Source: Anaerobacillus alkalilacustris (GTDB lineage: Bacteria > Bacillota > Bacilli > Bacillales > Anaerobacillaceae). From it: a stretch of 64,000 nucleotides of DNA. The stretch's first letter is position 1, and the number at the start of each line of letters is the position of its first letter. Shown here in pieces: positions 9,079 through 17,455 of this stretch. Position numbers and translations under genes: made by a program. The notes beneath the pieces were generated by a model. It did not search any database, was not told the origin of the DNA, and worked only from the letters and a program-made list of their open reading frames with translations. The stretch lies in assembly GCF_001866005.1 (NCBI RefSeq), contig NZ_MLQR01000050.1:62001-126000 (forward strand), written 5' to 3'.

Positions 9079-9188
9079 TTCACTAGAACAACTCCTATTC
9101 GTTCATATGTAAATGCAAATTTTGAAAGCTTTAATAGGAACAAAGTACTTCATAGCTATAAATTTTCTTTTTTCCGTTCTATAAAAAT

Positions 9189-9821
9189 TTAATGGTTTCT
9201 TTGCTCTTCTTCTTTTCTTCTAAAGCAAACTTGGGCCTCAAGTACTTCGCCACGAATTTGAGACATTTCTTCATCTAATTTAAACGCCGCTTCAGCTGCA
9301 CTTTGTAAACGTTCAATAATATTCCCTGGAATTTCGCCACTATATTTATATAATAACGAATGCTCAATCGTCGCCCAAAAATTCATAGCCAAAGTCTTTA
9401 TTTGTATTTCCACGAGGATCTTTTTTTCTCCTTCTATCGTATGCACTGGGTATCTAATAACTAGGTGATATGCACGATACCCACTTCGCTTTTTCTCAGT
9501 AATATAATCTCTTTCTTCAATGATTTCAAAATCTTTCCTTGAACGAATTAATTCTACGACACTATCGATATCTTCAACAAATTGACACATCACTCTAACC
9601 CCAGCTAAGTCTTGCATTCGTGTTTCTAACTCATCTAAAGGGATTTTTTTCCGTTTGGATTTGTCAATAATACTGGAAACCGGTTTAATTCTCCCTGTAA
9701 CAAATTCAATTGGAGTATGTTTTGTAGAACACATGTTGTACTCCTTACGAATTCCCCTTAACTTAATCTTTAATTCTTCTACAGCTTGTTGATAAGGAGC
9801 CAAAAAAACATCCCAATTCAT
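9189..9821 (-). CDS. relQ: Small alarmone synthetase RelQ (SasB/YjbM)
   Basis: The 210-aa protein is a single-domain (p)ppGpp synthetase without hydrolase or TGS/ACT domains. Visible synthetase motifs are RIKPVSSIIDKSKRK, DLAGVRVMCQFVEDID, RKDFEIIEERDYITEKKRSGYRAYHLVIRYPV and VEIQIKTLAMNFWATIEHSLLYKY. It transfers pyrophosphate from ATP to GDP or GTP. Its homologue acts as a tetramer that is stimulated by pppGpp and repressed by single-stranded RNA. It is in the conserved place next to nadK. GAGGTGATATGATAA upstream of ATG supports the start. Confidence 0.95.
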   Translation of the reverse strand: MNWDVFLAPYQQAVEELKIKLRGIRKEYNMCSTKHTPIEFVTGRIKPVSSIIDKSKRKKIPLDELETRMQDLAGVRVMCQFVEDIDSVVELIRSRKDFEIIEERDYITEKKRSGYRAYHLVIRYPVHTIEGEKKILVEIQIKTLAMNFWATIEHSLLYKYSGEIPGNIIERLQSAAEAAFKLDEEMSQIRGEVLEAQVCFRRKEEEQRNH

Positions 9822-9883
9822 TTATCATATCACCTCATATATATCTATGTATGTGAAACTTTGTCCAGTTTTTCCTCACCTTA

Positions 9884-10273
9884 TTAAGATTCTTTACTAA
9901 AGAACGTCTGATTAACAGCTTGTACCATTCTTTCACCATAATTGCTGTTTTCTTGAATATTAGATAGTAAATATGTAAATTCTTCTTGGAATTGAATAAA
10001 TGGTATACGGTTTGTTTCATTAATTTGTAGAAATAAAGGTAACTCTTTATTTCTAGCGGTATTTAGTTCATTCCAAAACTTTTCGGCAAAACTCACATAA
10101 ATAAAGTCATCCTCTACATCTAAAATATAGATAAATGACAAAAGTTCTGAATCAGTTAACATACGACCTTCAGGTTGAATTTTTTTACCTACTAAAAAAT
10201 CGGATTGATCAACATATACCTTTCCTTCACGATCATCAAGTTGTATTTTTGTAACTTCAATTTTTTTAGCCAT
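9884..10273 (-). CDS. UPF0738-family protein (YjbL-like), 129 aa
   Basis: This small soluble protein begins MAKKIEVTKIQLDDREGKVYVD and contains the segment ESEL-like LTDSELLSFIYILDVEDDFIYV. Length, acidic character and position beside relQ match B. subtilis YjbL. Its function is unknown. I place the start at the ATG with GGAGG eight nt before it; an upstream in-frame ATG at 10288 lacks a ribosome site. It is probably co-transcribed with relQ. Confidence 0.8.
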   Translation of the reverse strand: MAKKIEVTKIQLDDREGKVYVDQSDFLVGKKIQPEGRMLTDSELLSFIYILDVEDDFIYVSFAEKFWNELNTARNKELPLFLQINETNRIPFIQFQEEFTYLLSNIQENSNYGERMVQAVNQTFFSKES

Positions 10274-10288
10274 TCCTAAATCCTCCAA

Positions 10289-10564
10289 TTAACTATTTAC
10301 GCCCTTAGTGTATCATAAAATACATTTTTTCGATAATTAGAAAACTATCAATATTCGACAAATCGTAGTATGATAAAAAAAGAAAATGTACCTTGGTGAC
10401 GAAACGAAAATCACTAGAAAACTTTGACTGAATGCGCTTTTTGGCCCCCGAAACGAGATGAAGTGAGGACCAAGATTGTACAAGCTAAAGGTAGTCAGTT
10501 TTACAACTAAAAAATAAGCTAATAATCACTTCGATATATTAGGCTAGCAAAGAGGTTATCAATA
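10289..10564. other. Divergent intergenic region between yjbL and yjbK
   Basis: This stretch must hold the outward promoters of the relQ-side and CYTH-side operons. No convincing operator, RNA or repeat is seen apart from weak resemblance of 10385-10500 to decayed repeat family A. Confidence 0.35.
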
Positions 10565-11149
10565 ATGAAACAAGAAATCGAAATTGAATTTAAAAATATT
10601 GTCACTAAAGAAGATTTTTTAAAACTACTTTCTCATTTTTCTGTAAAAGAATCAGACTTTAAAAAACAAAAAAATTACTATTTTGATACCGAGAATTTTC
10701 AGATAAAAGCTTCCGGGAGTGCTCTTCGTATTAGAGAAAAACAAAATAAGTACACATTAACATTAAAGCAGCCACACAAAGTTGGACTTTTAGAAACTCA
10801 TCAAGAATTAACATACGAAGAAGCCAATCGTTCCTTTAATGGAGAAGCATTACCTAAAGGGGCTATCGCTACTCAACTTTATACATCTTTTCAAATTGAC
10901 TTAAGCAAATGTAAGTATTTAGGATCTTTAATAACTAATCGAGCTGAAATTTCCTACCATGGCGGAACACTGGTGTTTGATCATAGCATTTATTTAGGGG
11001 TAGAAGATTTCGAAATTGAGTATGAAGTAACCGACGAAGAAATAGGAAAAGAAATTTTCTCGGAACTCTTTATCAATCTCCAAATTCCTATCAAAAAAAC
11101 AGAAAACAAAATCAAACGATTCTTTTTAAGAAAAGCTGAGTGCAAATAA
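10565..11149 (+). CDS. CYTH-domain triphosphatase-like protein (YjbK-like)
   Basis: The 194-aa protein opens with the CYTH signature EIEIEFKN (ExExK-like) and forms the triphosphate tunnel fold. Basic and acidic stripes are visible: ASGSALRIREKQNKYTLTLKQP, DHSIYLGVEDFEIEYEVTDEE and KTENKIKRFF. CYTH proteins hydrolyse inorganic tri- or polyphosphate or thiamine triphosphate; the substrate here is unknown. The gene lies opposite relQ and heads a run with cwlQ and the globin, as in B. subtilis. Confidence 0.88.
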   Translation: MKQEIEIEFKNIVTKEDFLKLLSHFSVKESDFKKQKNYYFDTENFQIKASGSALRIREKQNKYTLTLKQPHKVGLLETHQELTYEEANRSFNGEALPKGAIATQLYTSFQIDLSKCKYLGSLITNRAEISYHGGTLVFDHSIYLGVEDFEIEYEVTDEEIGKEIFSELFINLQIPIKKTENKIKRFFLRKAECK

Positions 11150-11167
11150 CTTTAGGTGGTGGAATCT

Positions 11168-11821
11168 TTGAAAGTCTCGACTAATTTTCAACATATGTTA
11201 GAGCTACAAGCAATTCGAAATATGCAAAAAAGTAACCAACTTAAATCAACATCTTTTGAATCCTTGTTTTCAACTTTTCTAGAAGAAAAATTAGAAAATA
11301 ATTTCAACCAAACGCTTCAAAACCTTAACGTTTCAAAGAAGCTAGATCCTTCACTTTTATTATCAAACTTACATGGAACAAACAAAGTAAGCCTACCAAG
11401 GACTACAAAAGAACCACTACAAACTCTCACTACTACAGGTGAGGGAAAATACAACCACTATATTGAAGAAGCAGCAAAAAAATTTAATGTAGACCCTAAA
11501 TTAATCTATTCTGTTATAAAACATGAATCAAACTTTAATCCTAATGCACGAAGTCACGCAGGGGCTCTTGGTTTAATGCAACTAATGCCTGCTACAGCTC
11601 GTGGTTTAAATGTTAATAATGTTTTCGATCCCAAAGAAAATATTGAAGGTGGAACAAAATATTTAAGACAAATGTTAGATCGGTATAATGGCGATGTGTC
11701 ACTTGCTCTAGCCGCTTATAATGCTGGTCCAGGTAATGTCGATAAATATGGTGGAATACCGCCTTTTAATGAAACAAGAAACTACGTACCAAAAGTGCTC
11801 GATACTTACTTAAGTATCTGA
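11168..11821 (+). CDS. Soluble lytic transglycosylase-like protein (CwlQ/YjbJ)
   Basis: The C-terminal ~120 residues are an SLT/goose-lysozyme-like domain. It contains VIKHESNFNP (catalytic Glu), GALGLMQLMPATA and AAYNAGPGNVDKYGG. CwlQ of B. subtilis is bifunctional (muramidase and lytic transglycosylase). The N-terminal ~95 residues are low-complexity and helical. No signal peptide is evident, as in the family. I prefer the TTG start at 11168, eight nt after AGGTGGTG, over the GTG at 11156 that overlaps the ribosome site. It begins 18 nt after the CYTH gene. Confidence 0.88.
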   Translation: MKVSTNFQHMLELQAIRNMQKSNQLKSTSFESLFSTFLEEKLENNFNQTLQNLNVSKKLDPSLLLSNLHGTNKVSLPRTTKEPLQTLTTTGEGKYNHYIEEAAKKFNVDPKLIYSVIKHESNFNPNARSHAGALGLMQLMPATARGLNVNNVFDPKENIEGGTKYLRQMLDRYNGDVSLALAAYNAGPGNVDKYGGIPPFNETRNYVPKVLDTYLSI

Positions 11822-11983
11822 TGTTATTCCCACTCTCTTTTTAACGAAAGGGAGTTTTTAGTTCGAAATCATTCTCCTCACCAAAGGTAATTACTTAACA
11901 ATATAAAGTTAGAAGCTAATTATTTGCGATGAAGTCCCCCCCTTGCTAAAATAAGGCTACACACTAGTTAAAGGAGACAACTT

Positions 11984-12367
11984 ATGAGTGCACAGTCTAA
12001 CAACCCTTTTGAAGCAATAGGTGGTAAAGAAGTAATTGATCAACTTGTCGAAAGCTTTTACAGCAAAGTACAGAAGCATCCACTCCTAGCACCTATCTTT
12101 CCTGATGATTTAACCGAAACAGCTAGAGTACAGAAGCAGTTTTTAACACAGTTTCTCGGGGGACCTACTTTATATAGTGATGAACATGGACATCCTATGC
12201 TTAGAGCGAGACACATGCCTTTTCCGATCACGCCACAACGGGCCCACGCTTGGCTTCAATGCATGAATGAAGCAATGACTGATATAGGTCTTGAAGGTCC
12301 AGTTCGGGACTATGTCTTTGAGCGCTTAACACAAACTGCACACCACATGATTAATACTAGCACTTAA
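11984..12367 (+). CDS. Group II truncated hemoglobin (YjbI-like)
   Basis: The 127-aa protein is a truncated globin: FEAIGGKEVIDQLVESFYSKVQKHPLLAPIFPDD, then FLTQFLGGPTLYSDEHGHPMLRARHMPFPIT, which contains the proximal His region, and WLQCMNEAMTD. Group II (trHbO) globins bind O2 and NO and usually protect against nitrosative or oxidative stress. It is followed closely by spxH, as in B. subtilis, where YjbI and SpxH are linked. AAAGGAGA precedes ATG. Confidence 0.93.
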   Translation: MSAQSNNPFEAIGGKEVIDQLVESFYSKVQKHPLLAPIFPDDLTETARVQKQFLTQFLGGPTLYSDEHGHPMLRARHMPFPITPQRAHAWLQCMNEAMTDIGLEGPVRDYVFERLTQTAHHMINTST

Positions 12368-12394
12368 AGAATGAACGAAAAGGAGGGATCTACA

Positions 12395-13303
12395 TTGTCT
12401 TTCAATGACTCTGACTCCAATTGCAATGACAAATTAGGGTTATGCGGATCTGAAGAAGAGCATTTACAACCTATTAAACCTAAAAACAAACCATTAGAAA
12501 TCTATACTTTTATAGACCCCCTCTGTCCAGAATGTTGGGCACTTGAGCCAATTCTTAAAAAGTTACAAACTTACTATTATCATTATTTTAAAATACGCTA
12601 TGTAATTGGTGCAAAGTTACAGTGCTGTCAAAACAAGACGTCCAATAAAGAAAAAGCAAATGCCTGGGAAAAAACAGCAAGTAGAACAGGAATGTCTTGT
12701 GATGGTGACATTTGGCTAGAAAACCCAATTTCGACCCCCTTTGCAGCTTCTATAGCTATTAAAGCATCAGAACTTCAAGGTAAGCAGATTGGTATGAAAT
12801 ACTTACGGAAACTACGTGAACTTATGTTTTTAGCCAAACAAAATATCGCTAAAGAAGAAGTCCTATTAGAGTGCGCTGAAAGCATCGAAGGCTTAGATCT
12901 TGTTGAATTTAAAAAGGACCTTCATTCAAGGGGAGCAATTAAAGCACTTCAATGCGATTTAAAAACAACAAAAGAAATGGGTGTAGAGTGTTTTCCAACA
13001 CTTGTAGTGTTCAATAATAACGTGGAAGATGAAGGTCTCATGGTACAAGGATTATATAATTTTGACGTTTATGTGAAAGTCCTTGAAGAGATGTATCACG
13101 AAGAACTCATTCCTTCTCCACCTGTTTTTCTTGAAGATTTTTTAAAGTACCATAATTTTGTTGCTTCAAAGGAAATAGCAGTCGTTTATGATTTATCAAT
13201 TGAAGAAGTTGAAAAGGAAATGAAGAAACTTGTATTGCGCCAAATCGTAGAACGTGTCCCTGTGAAATATGGAACGTTTTGGCGTTATATTGGTGAGTTG
13301 TAA
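12395..13303 (+). CDS. spxH: SpxH (YjbH), ClpXP adaptor for Spx
   Basis: SpxH delivers the regulator Spx to the ClpXP protease. The protein is DsbA/FrnE-like, with a thioredoxin-type CPEC motif at residues 44-47 (TFIDPLCPECWALEP) and a helical insert (FAASIAIKASELQG). The N-terminus carries extra Cys residues (C10, C17) that could serve as a metal or redox site, as reported for the family. A TTG start at 12395 follows AAAGGAGGG by seven nt and gives 302 aa, close to B. subtilis SpxH (299); an upstream ATG at 12371 overlaps no ribosome site. Its target, spxA, is also in this window. Confidence 0.92.
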   Translation: MSFNDSDSNCNDKLGLCGSEEEHLQPIKPKNKPLEIYTFIDPLCPECWALEPILKKLQTYYYHYFKIRYVIGAKLQCCQNKTSNKEKANAWEKTASRTGMSCDGDIWLENPISTPFAASIAIKASELQGKQIGMKYLRKLRELMFLAKQNIAKEEVLLECAESIEGLDLVEFKKDLHSRGAIKALQCDLKTTKEMGVECFPTLVVFNNNVEDEGLMVQGLYNFDVYVKVLEEMYHEELIPSPPVFLEDFLKYHNFVASKEIAVVYDLSIEEVEKEMKKLVLRQIVERVPVKYGTFWRYIGEL

Positions 13304-13460
13304 TGACGAGGAGATACTAGGACAAGAAAACCTTAAACGTATTTCGTATTTAAACATGCAAAAAGGCCAGGTTGGGGAGACCTAGCCTTCATTGCATTCA
13401 TTAATTGTCAAGGTTTTCCGTACACAGTAATAAAAGGGATTAAAACTTTTAAAAGGGGTT
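13304..13460. other. Region after spxH with a weak hairpin
   Basis: An imperfect hairpin AAGGCCAGGT...ACCTAGCCTT (about 13363-13390) may end the yjbK-spxH transcript, though it lacks a good T-run. No gene is seen. Confidence 0.4.
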
Positions 13461-13476
13461 TGTGATTTCATTCACA
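13461..13476 (+). promoter_or_regulatory. Fnr/Crp-type operator 1 of 3
   Basis: TGTGATTTCATTCACA is a perfect TGTGA-N6-TCACA palindrome, the form bound by Bacillus Fnr and related Crp-family proteins. It is the farthest of three boxes ahead of the 58-aa membrane protein. Confidence 0.7.
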
Positions 13477-13494
13477 TAAACTTAGGGGGAGTTA

Positions 13495-13510
13495 TGTGAT
13501 CTTGTTCACA
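13495..13510 (+). promoter_or_regulatory. Fnr/Crp-type operator 2 of 3
   Basis: TGTGATCTTGTTCACA is a second perfect TGTGA-N6-TCACA palindrome, 34 bp centre to centre from the first. A weak -10-like TAAGAA lies 22 nt downstream (13533-13538). Confidence 0.7.
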
Positions 13511-13550
13511 ATTATAATTTACCTCTTTTTTGTAAGAAATTCAACCATTT

Positions 13551-13566
13551 CGTGAAGTATTTCACA
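13551..13566 (+). promoter_or_regulatory. Fnr/Crp-type operator 3 of 3
   Basis: CGTGAAGTATTTCACA has one change from the TGTGA-N6-TCACA consensus and lies 56 bp from box 2. A TATCAT hexamer at 13607-13612 would put this box near -60. The promoter itself is not resolved. Confidence 0.6.
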
Positions 13567-13705
13567 AAATATTCACGATTAACATGACGAATAACTTGTC
13601 CATAGCTATCATAGGAATTTAATAAAGTTCAACTTTCATTCGGTGAGGATTTAATCCTTGTCTTAAAAGTGTTCTTAGACATTATTAAAGGATGGTGGGA
13701 CAACT

Positions 13706-13882
13706 ATGTATCAGATCATGTTCTTTATAGGGGTATTTTTCATCGTCATTACTTTCGTAATTTTTATCTTAAGTTTATTGGATTTTTTTCCAATCTGGCT
13801 TGCAGCTCCTCTATTATTACTTTCTATTCTATTCACCGTTCACTGCTATAACGAACGCAGACGTTTTCGTGGATTTTCATGA
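13706..13882 (+). CDS. 58-aa two-helix membrane protein behind three Fnr-type boxes
   Basis: The peptide MYQIMFFIGVFFIVITFVIF... has two hydrophobic helices (about residues 4-25 and 29-47) and a basic tail (NERRRFRGFS), so its C-terminus is expected in the cytoplasm. The ribosome site AAAGGATGG lies 10 nt before ATG, and a terminator follows. No family is recognised. The three Fnr/Crp-type palindromes 140-245 nt upstream suggest oxygen- or nitrosative-stress-dependent control. It could be a small subunit or modulator of a membrane complex; that is inference. Confidence 0.7.
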   Translation: MYQIMFFIGVFFIVITFVIFILSLLDFFPIWLAAPLLLLSILFTVHCYNERRRFRGFS

Positions 13883-13904
13883 GAAGATTGAAAAAAGCAT
13901 TTGA

Positions 13905-13975
13905 AAAAAGACTGTCGGTATAAGGCTTTTTGTTTCGTGCAATTGACGATCCAGCTCTTAACTAACAGTCTTTTT
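13905..13975. terminator. Bidirectional terminator between the 58-aa gene and pepF
   Basis: The arms AAAAAGACTGT and ACAGTCTTTTT (11 bp) enclose a ~50-nt loop and are flanked by A- and T-runs on both sides. It lies between convergent genes and probably serves both. Confidence 0.65.
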
Positions 13976-14021
13976 ATATTATCAAAACTTAATTTTCATA
14001 CCAAATTGATAAAGCCATAGA

Positions 14022-15842
14022 TTACTTTTCAAACAATAATTGTTCCATTTCATTTAGTGTTTTTTCAAACACTGTTAGTGCTTCCTTAATAGGCGCTGAA
14101 CTAGTCATATCCACACCAGCACGCTTTAGTACTTCAATTGGATAATCTGAACTACCAGCCTTTAAGAAATCTAAATAACGAGTTACTGCCGAATTTCCAT
14201 CCTCTAGGATTTGTTTTGATAACGCCGTCGCAGCACTATATCCAGTTGCATATTGATAAACGTAGAAATTGTAATAAAAATGGGGAATCCTTGCCCATTC
14301 CATCGCAATCTCATCATCAATAATAATGTTGTCACCAAAATACTTTTTATTTAAGTCATAATATGTCTTCGAAAGTAATTCAGGAGTTAGCGGTTCTCCA
14401 TTTCCAGCCTTCTCATGAATTAATTTCTCAAACTCTGCAAACATCGTTTGACGGAATACTGTTCCTCTAAACCCTTCAAGGAAATGGTTTAATAAGTATA
14501 GTTTCTTTTTCTTATCTTCTGTTACCTTTAATAAATAATCATTAAGTAACGCTTCATTACAAGTTGAAGCAACTTCAGCTACAAAAATTGAATATCCAGA
14601 ATAATGATATGGCTGAGTTTTTCTTGAGTAATAACTATGAACAGAATGACCGAATTCATGTGTTAACGTAAATAAATTATTGATGTTATTTTGCCAATTC
14701 ATTAAAATGTAAGGCATTGTTCCATATGTTCCAGAAGAATAAGCTCCACTTCTTTTCCCAACATTTTCTTCAATATCAACCCAACGTTTTTCAAAGCCTT
14801 CTTTAACGATATTGACGTATTCTTCCCCTAGTGGCTCTACACCTTTTATTACAAGGTCCTTGGCCTCTTCATAAGTAACTTCCATTTTTACGTCCTTAAT
14901 GATTGGTGTGTACAAATCATACATATGGATTTCATCTAGCTCTAACGCTTTTTTTCGTAAGGCAACGTAACGATGTAATAAATGTAAATGATCATTAACT
15001 GTATCAACTAATTGGTCATAAACAACTTCAGGAATATTATTATTATCTAGGGCTGCTTGTCGTGCTGATTGATAATTTCTCACATTAGCATTAAATAAAT
15101 TTTTCTTTACATTCCCACTTAATGTACTAGCTAACGTATTTTTATATTTCTCATACGTTTCGTAAATCGCTTTAAACGCATCTTCTCTTACTCGACGATC
15201 ACTGCTTTCCATGAAGCGTATAAAACGTCCATGAGTAACTTCAATCTCTTCTCCGTTTTCGTCTTTAATTGTAGGGAACTTTAGATCGGCATTGTTTAAC
15301 ATTCCAAATGTATTCGAAGAACTTGCTGTCACTTCACTTACTTGAGCTAATATTGCTTCCTCACTTTCAGATAACACATGTGGTCTCTGACGATTCGTTT
15401 CATCTAATGCGTGCTTGTAAATTTTCAAGTCATCATTCTCAGCGACGAATTTAGCGATCTTTTCTTCTGGTATACTTAATAATTCTGGAATAATGAACGA
15501 TGAATAATTACTAAATTGTGTGGCTAGATTTGAAGCCCTGTCGTTTAAACCTTGATAAAACGAATTTGTCGTATCTGAGTCACTTTTTAAATGAGCATAA
15601 ACATACAACTTCCCTAAGCGCATGCTTAACTCATTTTGATATTTTAGACATTGATATAACTGATCACTACTTATTTCTAATTTCCCTTTAAATTCTTGTA
15701 TTTTAGGCATTTCAGACTTTAATTCATTAAATTCTTTTTCCCAATCTTTATCAGTTGAGAAGATCGCTTCCACATCCCAAGTTCTTTCTACCGGGATCTC
15801 CTCACGCTTTGAAAGCTGTTTCGTTTTTGTTTGATCTGACAT
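14022..15842 (-). CDS. pepF: Oligoendopeptidase F
   Basis: PepF is a cytoplasmic zinc metallopeptidase of family M3 that cleaves short peptides. The HExxH motif is present as LTHEFGHSVHSYYS, with the downstream glutamate region EVASTCNEALL. Length is 606 aa from the ATG preceded by GGAGGTGCGATTAT; a longer frame begins 42 nt upstream without a ribosome site. It lies between spxH and coiA, the conserved order (yjbG). PepF has been linked to peptide signalling and sporulation control when overproduced. Confidence 0.95.
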   Translation of the reverse strand: MSDQTKTKQLSKREEIPVERTWDVEAIFSTDKDWEKEFNELKSEMPKIQEFKGKLEISSDQLYQCLKYQNELSMRLGKLYVYAHLKSDSDTTNSFYQGLNDRASNLATQFSNYSSFIIPELLSIPEEKIAKFVAENDDLKIYKHALDETNRQRPHVLSESEEAILAQVSEVTASSSNTFGMLNNADLKFPTIKDENGEEIEVTHGRFIRFMESSDRRVREDAFKAIYETYEKYKNTLASTLSGNVKKNLFNANVRNYQSARQAALDNNNIPEVVYDQLVDTVNDHLHLLHRYVALRKKALELDEIHMYDLYTPIIKDVKMEVTYEEAKDLVIKGVEPLGEEYVNIVKEGFEKRWVDIEENVGKRSGAYSSGTYGTMPYILMNWQNNINNLFTLTHEFGHSVHSYYSRKTQPYHYSGYSIFVAEVASTCNEALLNDYLLKVTEDKKKKLYLLNHFLEGFRGTVFRQTMFAEFEKLIHEKAGNGEPLTPELLSKTYYDLNKKYFGDNIIIDDEIAMEWARIPHFYYNFYVYQYATGYSAATALSKQILEDGNSAVTRYLDFLKAGSSDYPIEVLKRAGVDMTSSAPIKEALTVFEKTLNEMEQLLFEK

Positions 15843-15884
15843 ATAATCGCACCTCCATATAGTACAAAAAACATACTGATTCAA

Positions 15885-16075
15885 TATATATATTCTTCGT
15901 TACTATATAGAATTAATCCTTTTTTCTCAGAAAAATATTACCATTACCGAAATGTTTATTGTATTTTAAAGGAGTAGCAGGATAAAGAAAATGTTTAGGC
16001 GAGGAAAACGACTCGTTTATACCACTTCATTCAATATCAAGTAGTTAAGTTAGACTTCTTTTCTTAGCGGTGCTC
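15885..16075. other. Intergenic DNA upstream of pepF
   Basis: This stretch holds the pepF promoter region. No RNA or repeat is recognised here. Confidence 0.3.
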
Positions 16076-16080
16076 AATTT

Positions 16081-16150
16081 ATGCACGTTTACCTCTCGGT
16101 TCTGCACGGTACTCACTTCGTTATGCACGATTCTACTACTTTATGCCACG
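16081..16150. repeat. Short 21-bp direct repeats (TGCACG) after coiA
   Basis: TGCACG recurs at 16082, 16103 and 16124 with a 21-bp period, each embedded in a similar pyrimidine-rich context (for example TTATGCACGATTCTACTACT). The last unit fades into the coiA stop region. The function is unknown. Confidence 0.55.
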
Positions 16151-17335
16151 CTCTTTAAACCTATCCACCACAAGTTGCTTGTCCTCTATTAGTGCTTGTT
16201 CTATATTTTTAGGGTATACTATGTCTTTCTTTTTAACAAATAGTTGACCATCTGTTGTAGTCAAAACATTTATCGTACACAAAAATAACAAATAGTTTTG
16301 AACAGCTATTTCCCAACTTCCAAATTCAATTAGAGGAAGTGTACGAATACGAAAAATCGCTTTTTGTACTACCGTATGAAACGCTCGTTTTACTATAGTA
16401 AAATGGAATCTTTCACCGGGGTTTCTATTAACAACAAACGTTTCTAAAATCCAACTTTGCCAAATATAGGTTGGGGTTTCAATAAAATAATAAGAAGGCG
16501 AAGGTACACCAGCTTCAGAAGGGAATAACCAAAGAGGATGACCTTTACGAATATATAAATCTCTTACGTATTGTTCAGACTGACTCAATCTTAATCGATG
16601 CTGACGCCAAAAACTTTTCGTTCTATACCATATTTCCTTTGGAACTAAGTAGCTATGAGGTTTGAAAATACTATAAAAATGAAATTTATCGAGTGGAAAA
16701 AATGTTGGGAATGCAAATGAGCGGTTAACTGAAAGTGGAGTTATATTGTGTAATTTACCAAATTGTTTATTTTGAGGGCAAAATGTGAGAAGTTGGACCC
16801 TATCTTTTTCTAATTTCGAATGATAGGTAAACAACCAATGAAAAGAATTAAGCTTAAAGAAATTCCCTTTATCCCTAGTTAATTGATTTCCTCCTAAAAT
16901 CCAAATTGGTATATAATTGTATGTTCGGTAGGTATTTGTTCTCTTTAAGAATAGTTCAGGGGAAATTTTTGCGCATTGAAATTCAATAGCAAAAGTATTT
17001 TTCTCAATGTGTACTAATAAATCAGGTCTTTGTTTTGCCTCCTTTATGTATGCTTCAAGGTGTACATCAAAGCCTTGTATTTTTAGCCATTCATATAATA
17101 ATTTTTTCCCATTTATATGATAGACAGTCTCACCTTCTAATTCTTCATGACAACGACTGTTTTTTTTATGAGCAAAATGCCAAGAAAGCTTTGTACCTAG
17201 TTTTAGGACTACTTCTTGCTTGCATACTGGACAATAAAATTTCTTTACTTCTCTTAATTTTAATAATTTTTGTTTATCAAGAAATTTATCCCCCAATGAA
17301 ATTATTGTTCCTTGTTTTGTGATCGCAACTAGCAA
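16136..17335 (-). CDS. coiA: CoiA-like competence protein (YjbF)
   Basis: The 399-aa protein fits the CoiA family. It has an N-terminal zinc-finger-like segment (FYCPVCKQEVVLKLG...HFAHKKNSRCHEE), then a PD-(D/E)xK-like nuclease core (RPDLLVHIEKNTFAIEFQCAKIS). CoiA promotes recombination of incoming single-stranded DNA during natural transformation. I place the start at a TTG (17335) just after GGAGTGG, giving M-LVAITKQGT as in homologues; the frame is open further upstream but without a ribosome site. It sits between pepF and mecA, as expected, apart from an inserted cls. Confidence 0.88.
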   Translation of the reverse strand: MLVAITKQGTIISLGDKFLDKQKLLKLREVKKFYCPVCKQEVVLKLGTKLSWHFAHKKNSRCHEELEGETVYHINGKKLLYEWLKIQGFDVHLEAYIKEAKQRPDLLVHIEKNTFAIEFQCAKISPELFLKRTNTYRTYNYIPIWILGGNQLTRDKGNFFKLNSFHWLFTYHSKLEKDRVQLLTFCPQNKQFGKLHNITPLSVNRSFAFPTFFPLDKFHFYSIFKPHSYLVPKEIWYRTKSFWRQHRLRLSQSEQYVRDLYIRKGHPLWLFPSEAGVPSPSYYFIETPTYIWQSWILETFVVNRNPGERFHFTIVKRAFHTVVQKAIFRIRTLPLIEFGSWEIAVQNYLLFLCTINVLTTTDGQLFVKKKDIVYPKNIEQALIEDKQLVVDRFKERGIK

Positions 17336-17419
17336 TAAAACCACTCCATTATCTACTGTATTTTCTATCAGTTTACCAAGTAATGGAACAGCATTCCACA
17401 TAAAGTTTAGTTAAATTTA

Positions 17420-17455
17420 CTATGCTCTAGTTTCTTCTCAAAAAACTAGAGCATA
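17420..17455 (-). terminator. cls terminator overlapping the stop codon
   Basis: The arms CTATGCTCTAGTTT and AAACTAGAGCATAG form a 14-bp perfect stem with an 8-nt loop. The cls stop codon (17446-17448) is inside the stem. Confidence 0.75.
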
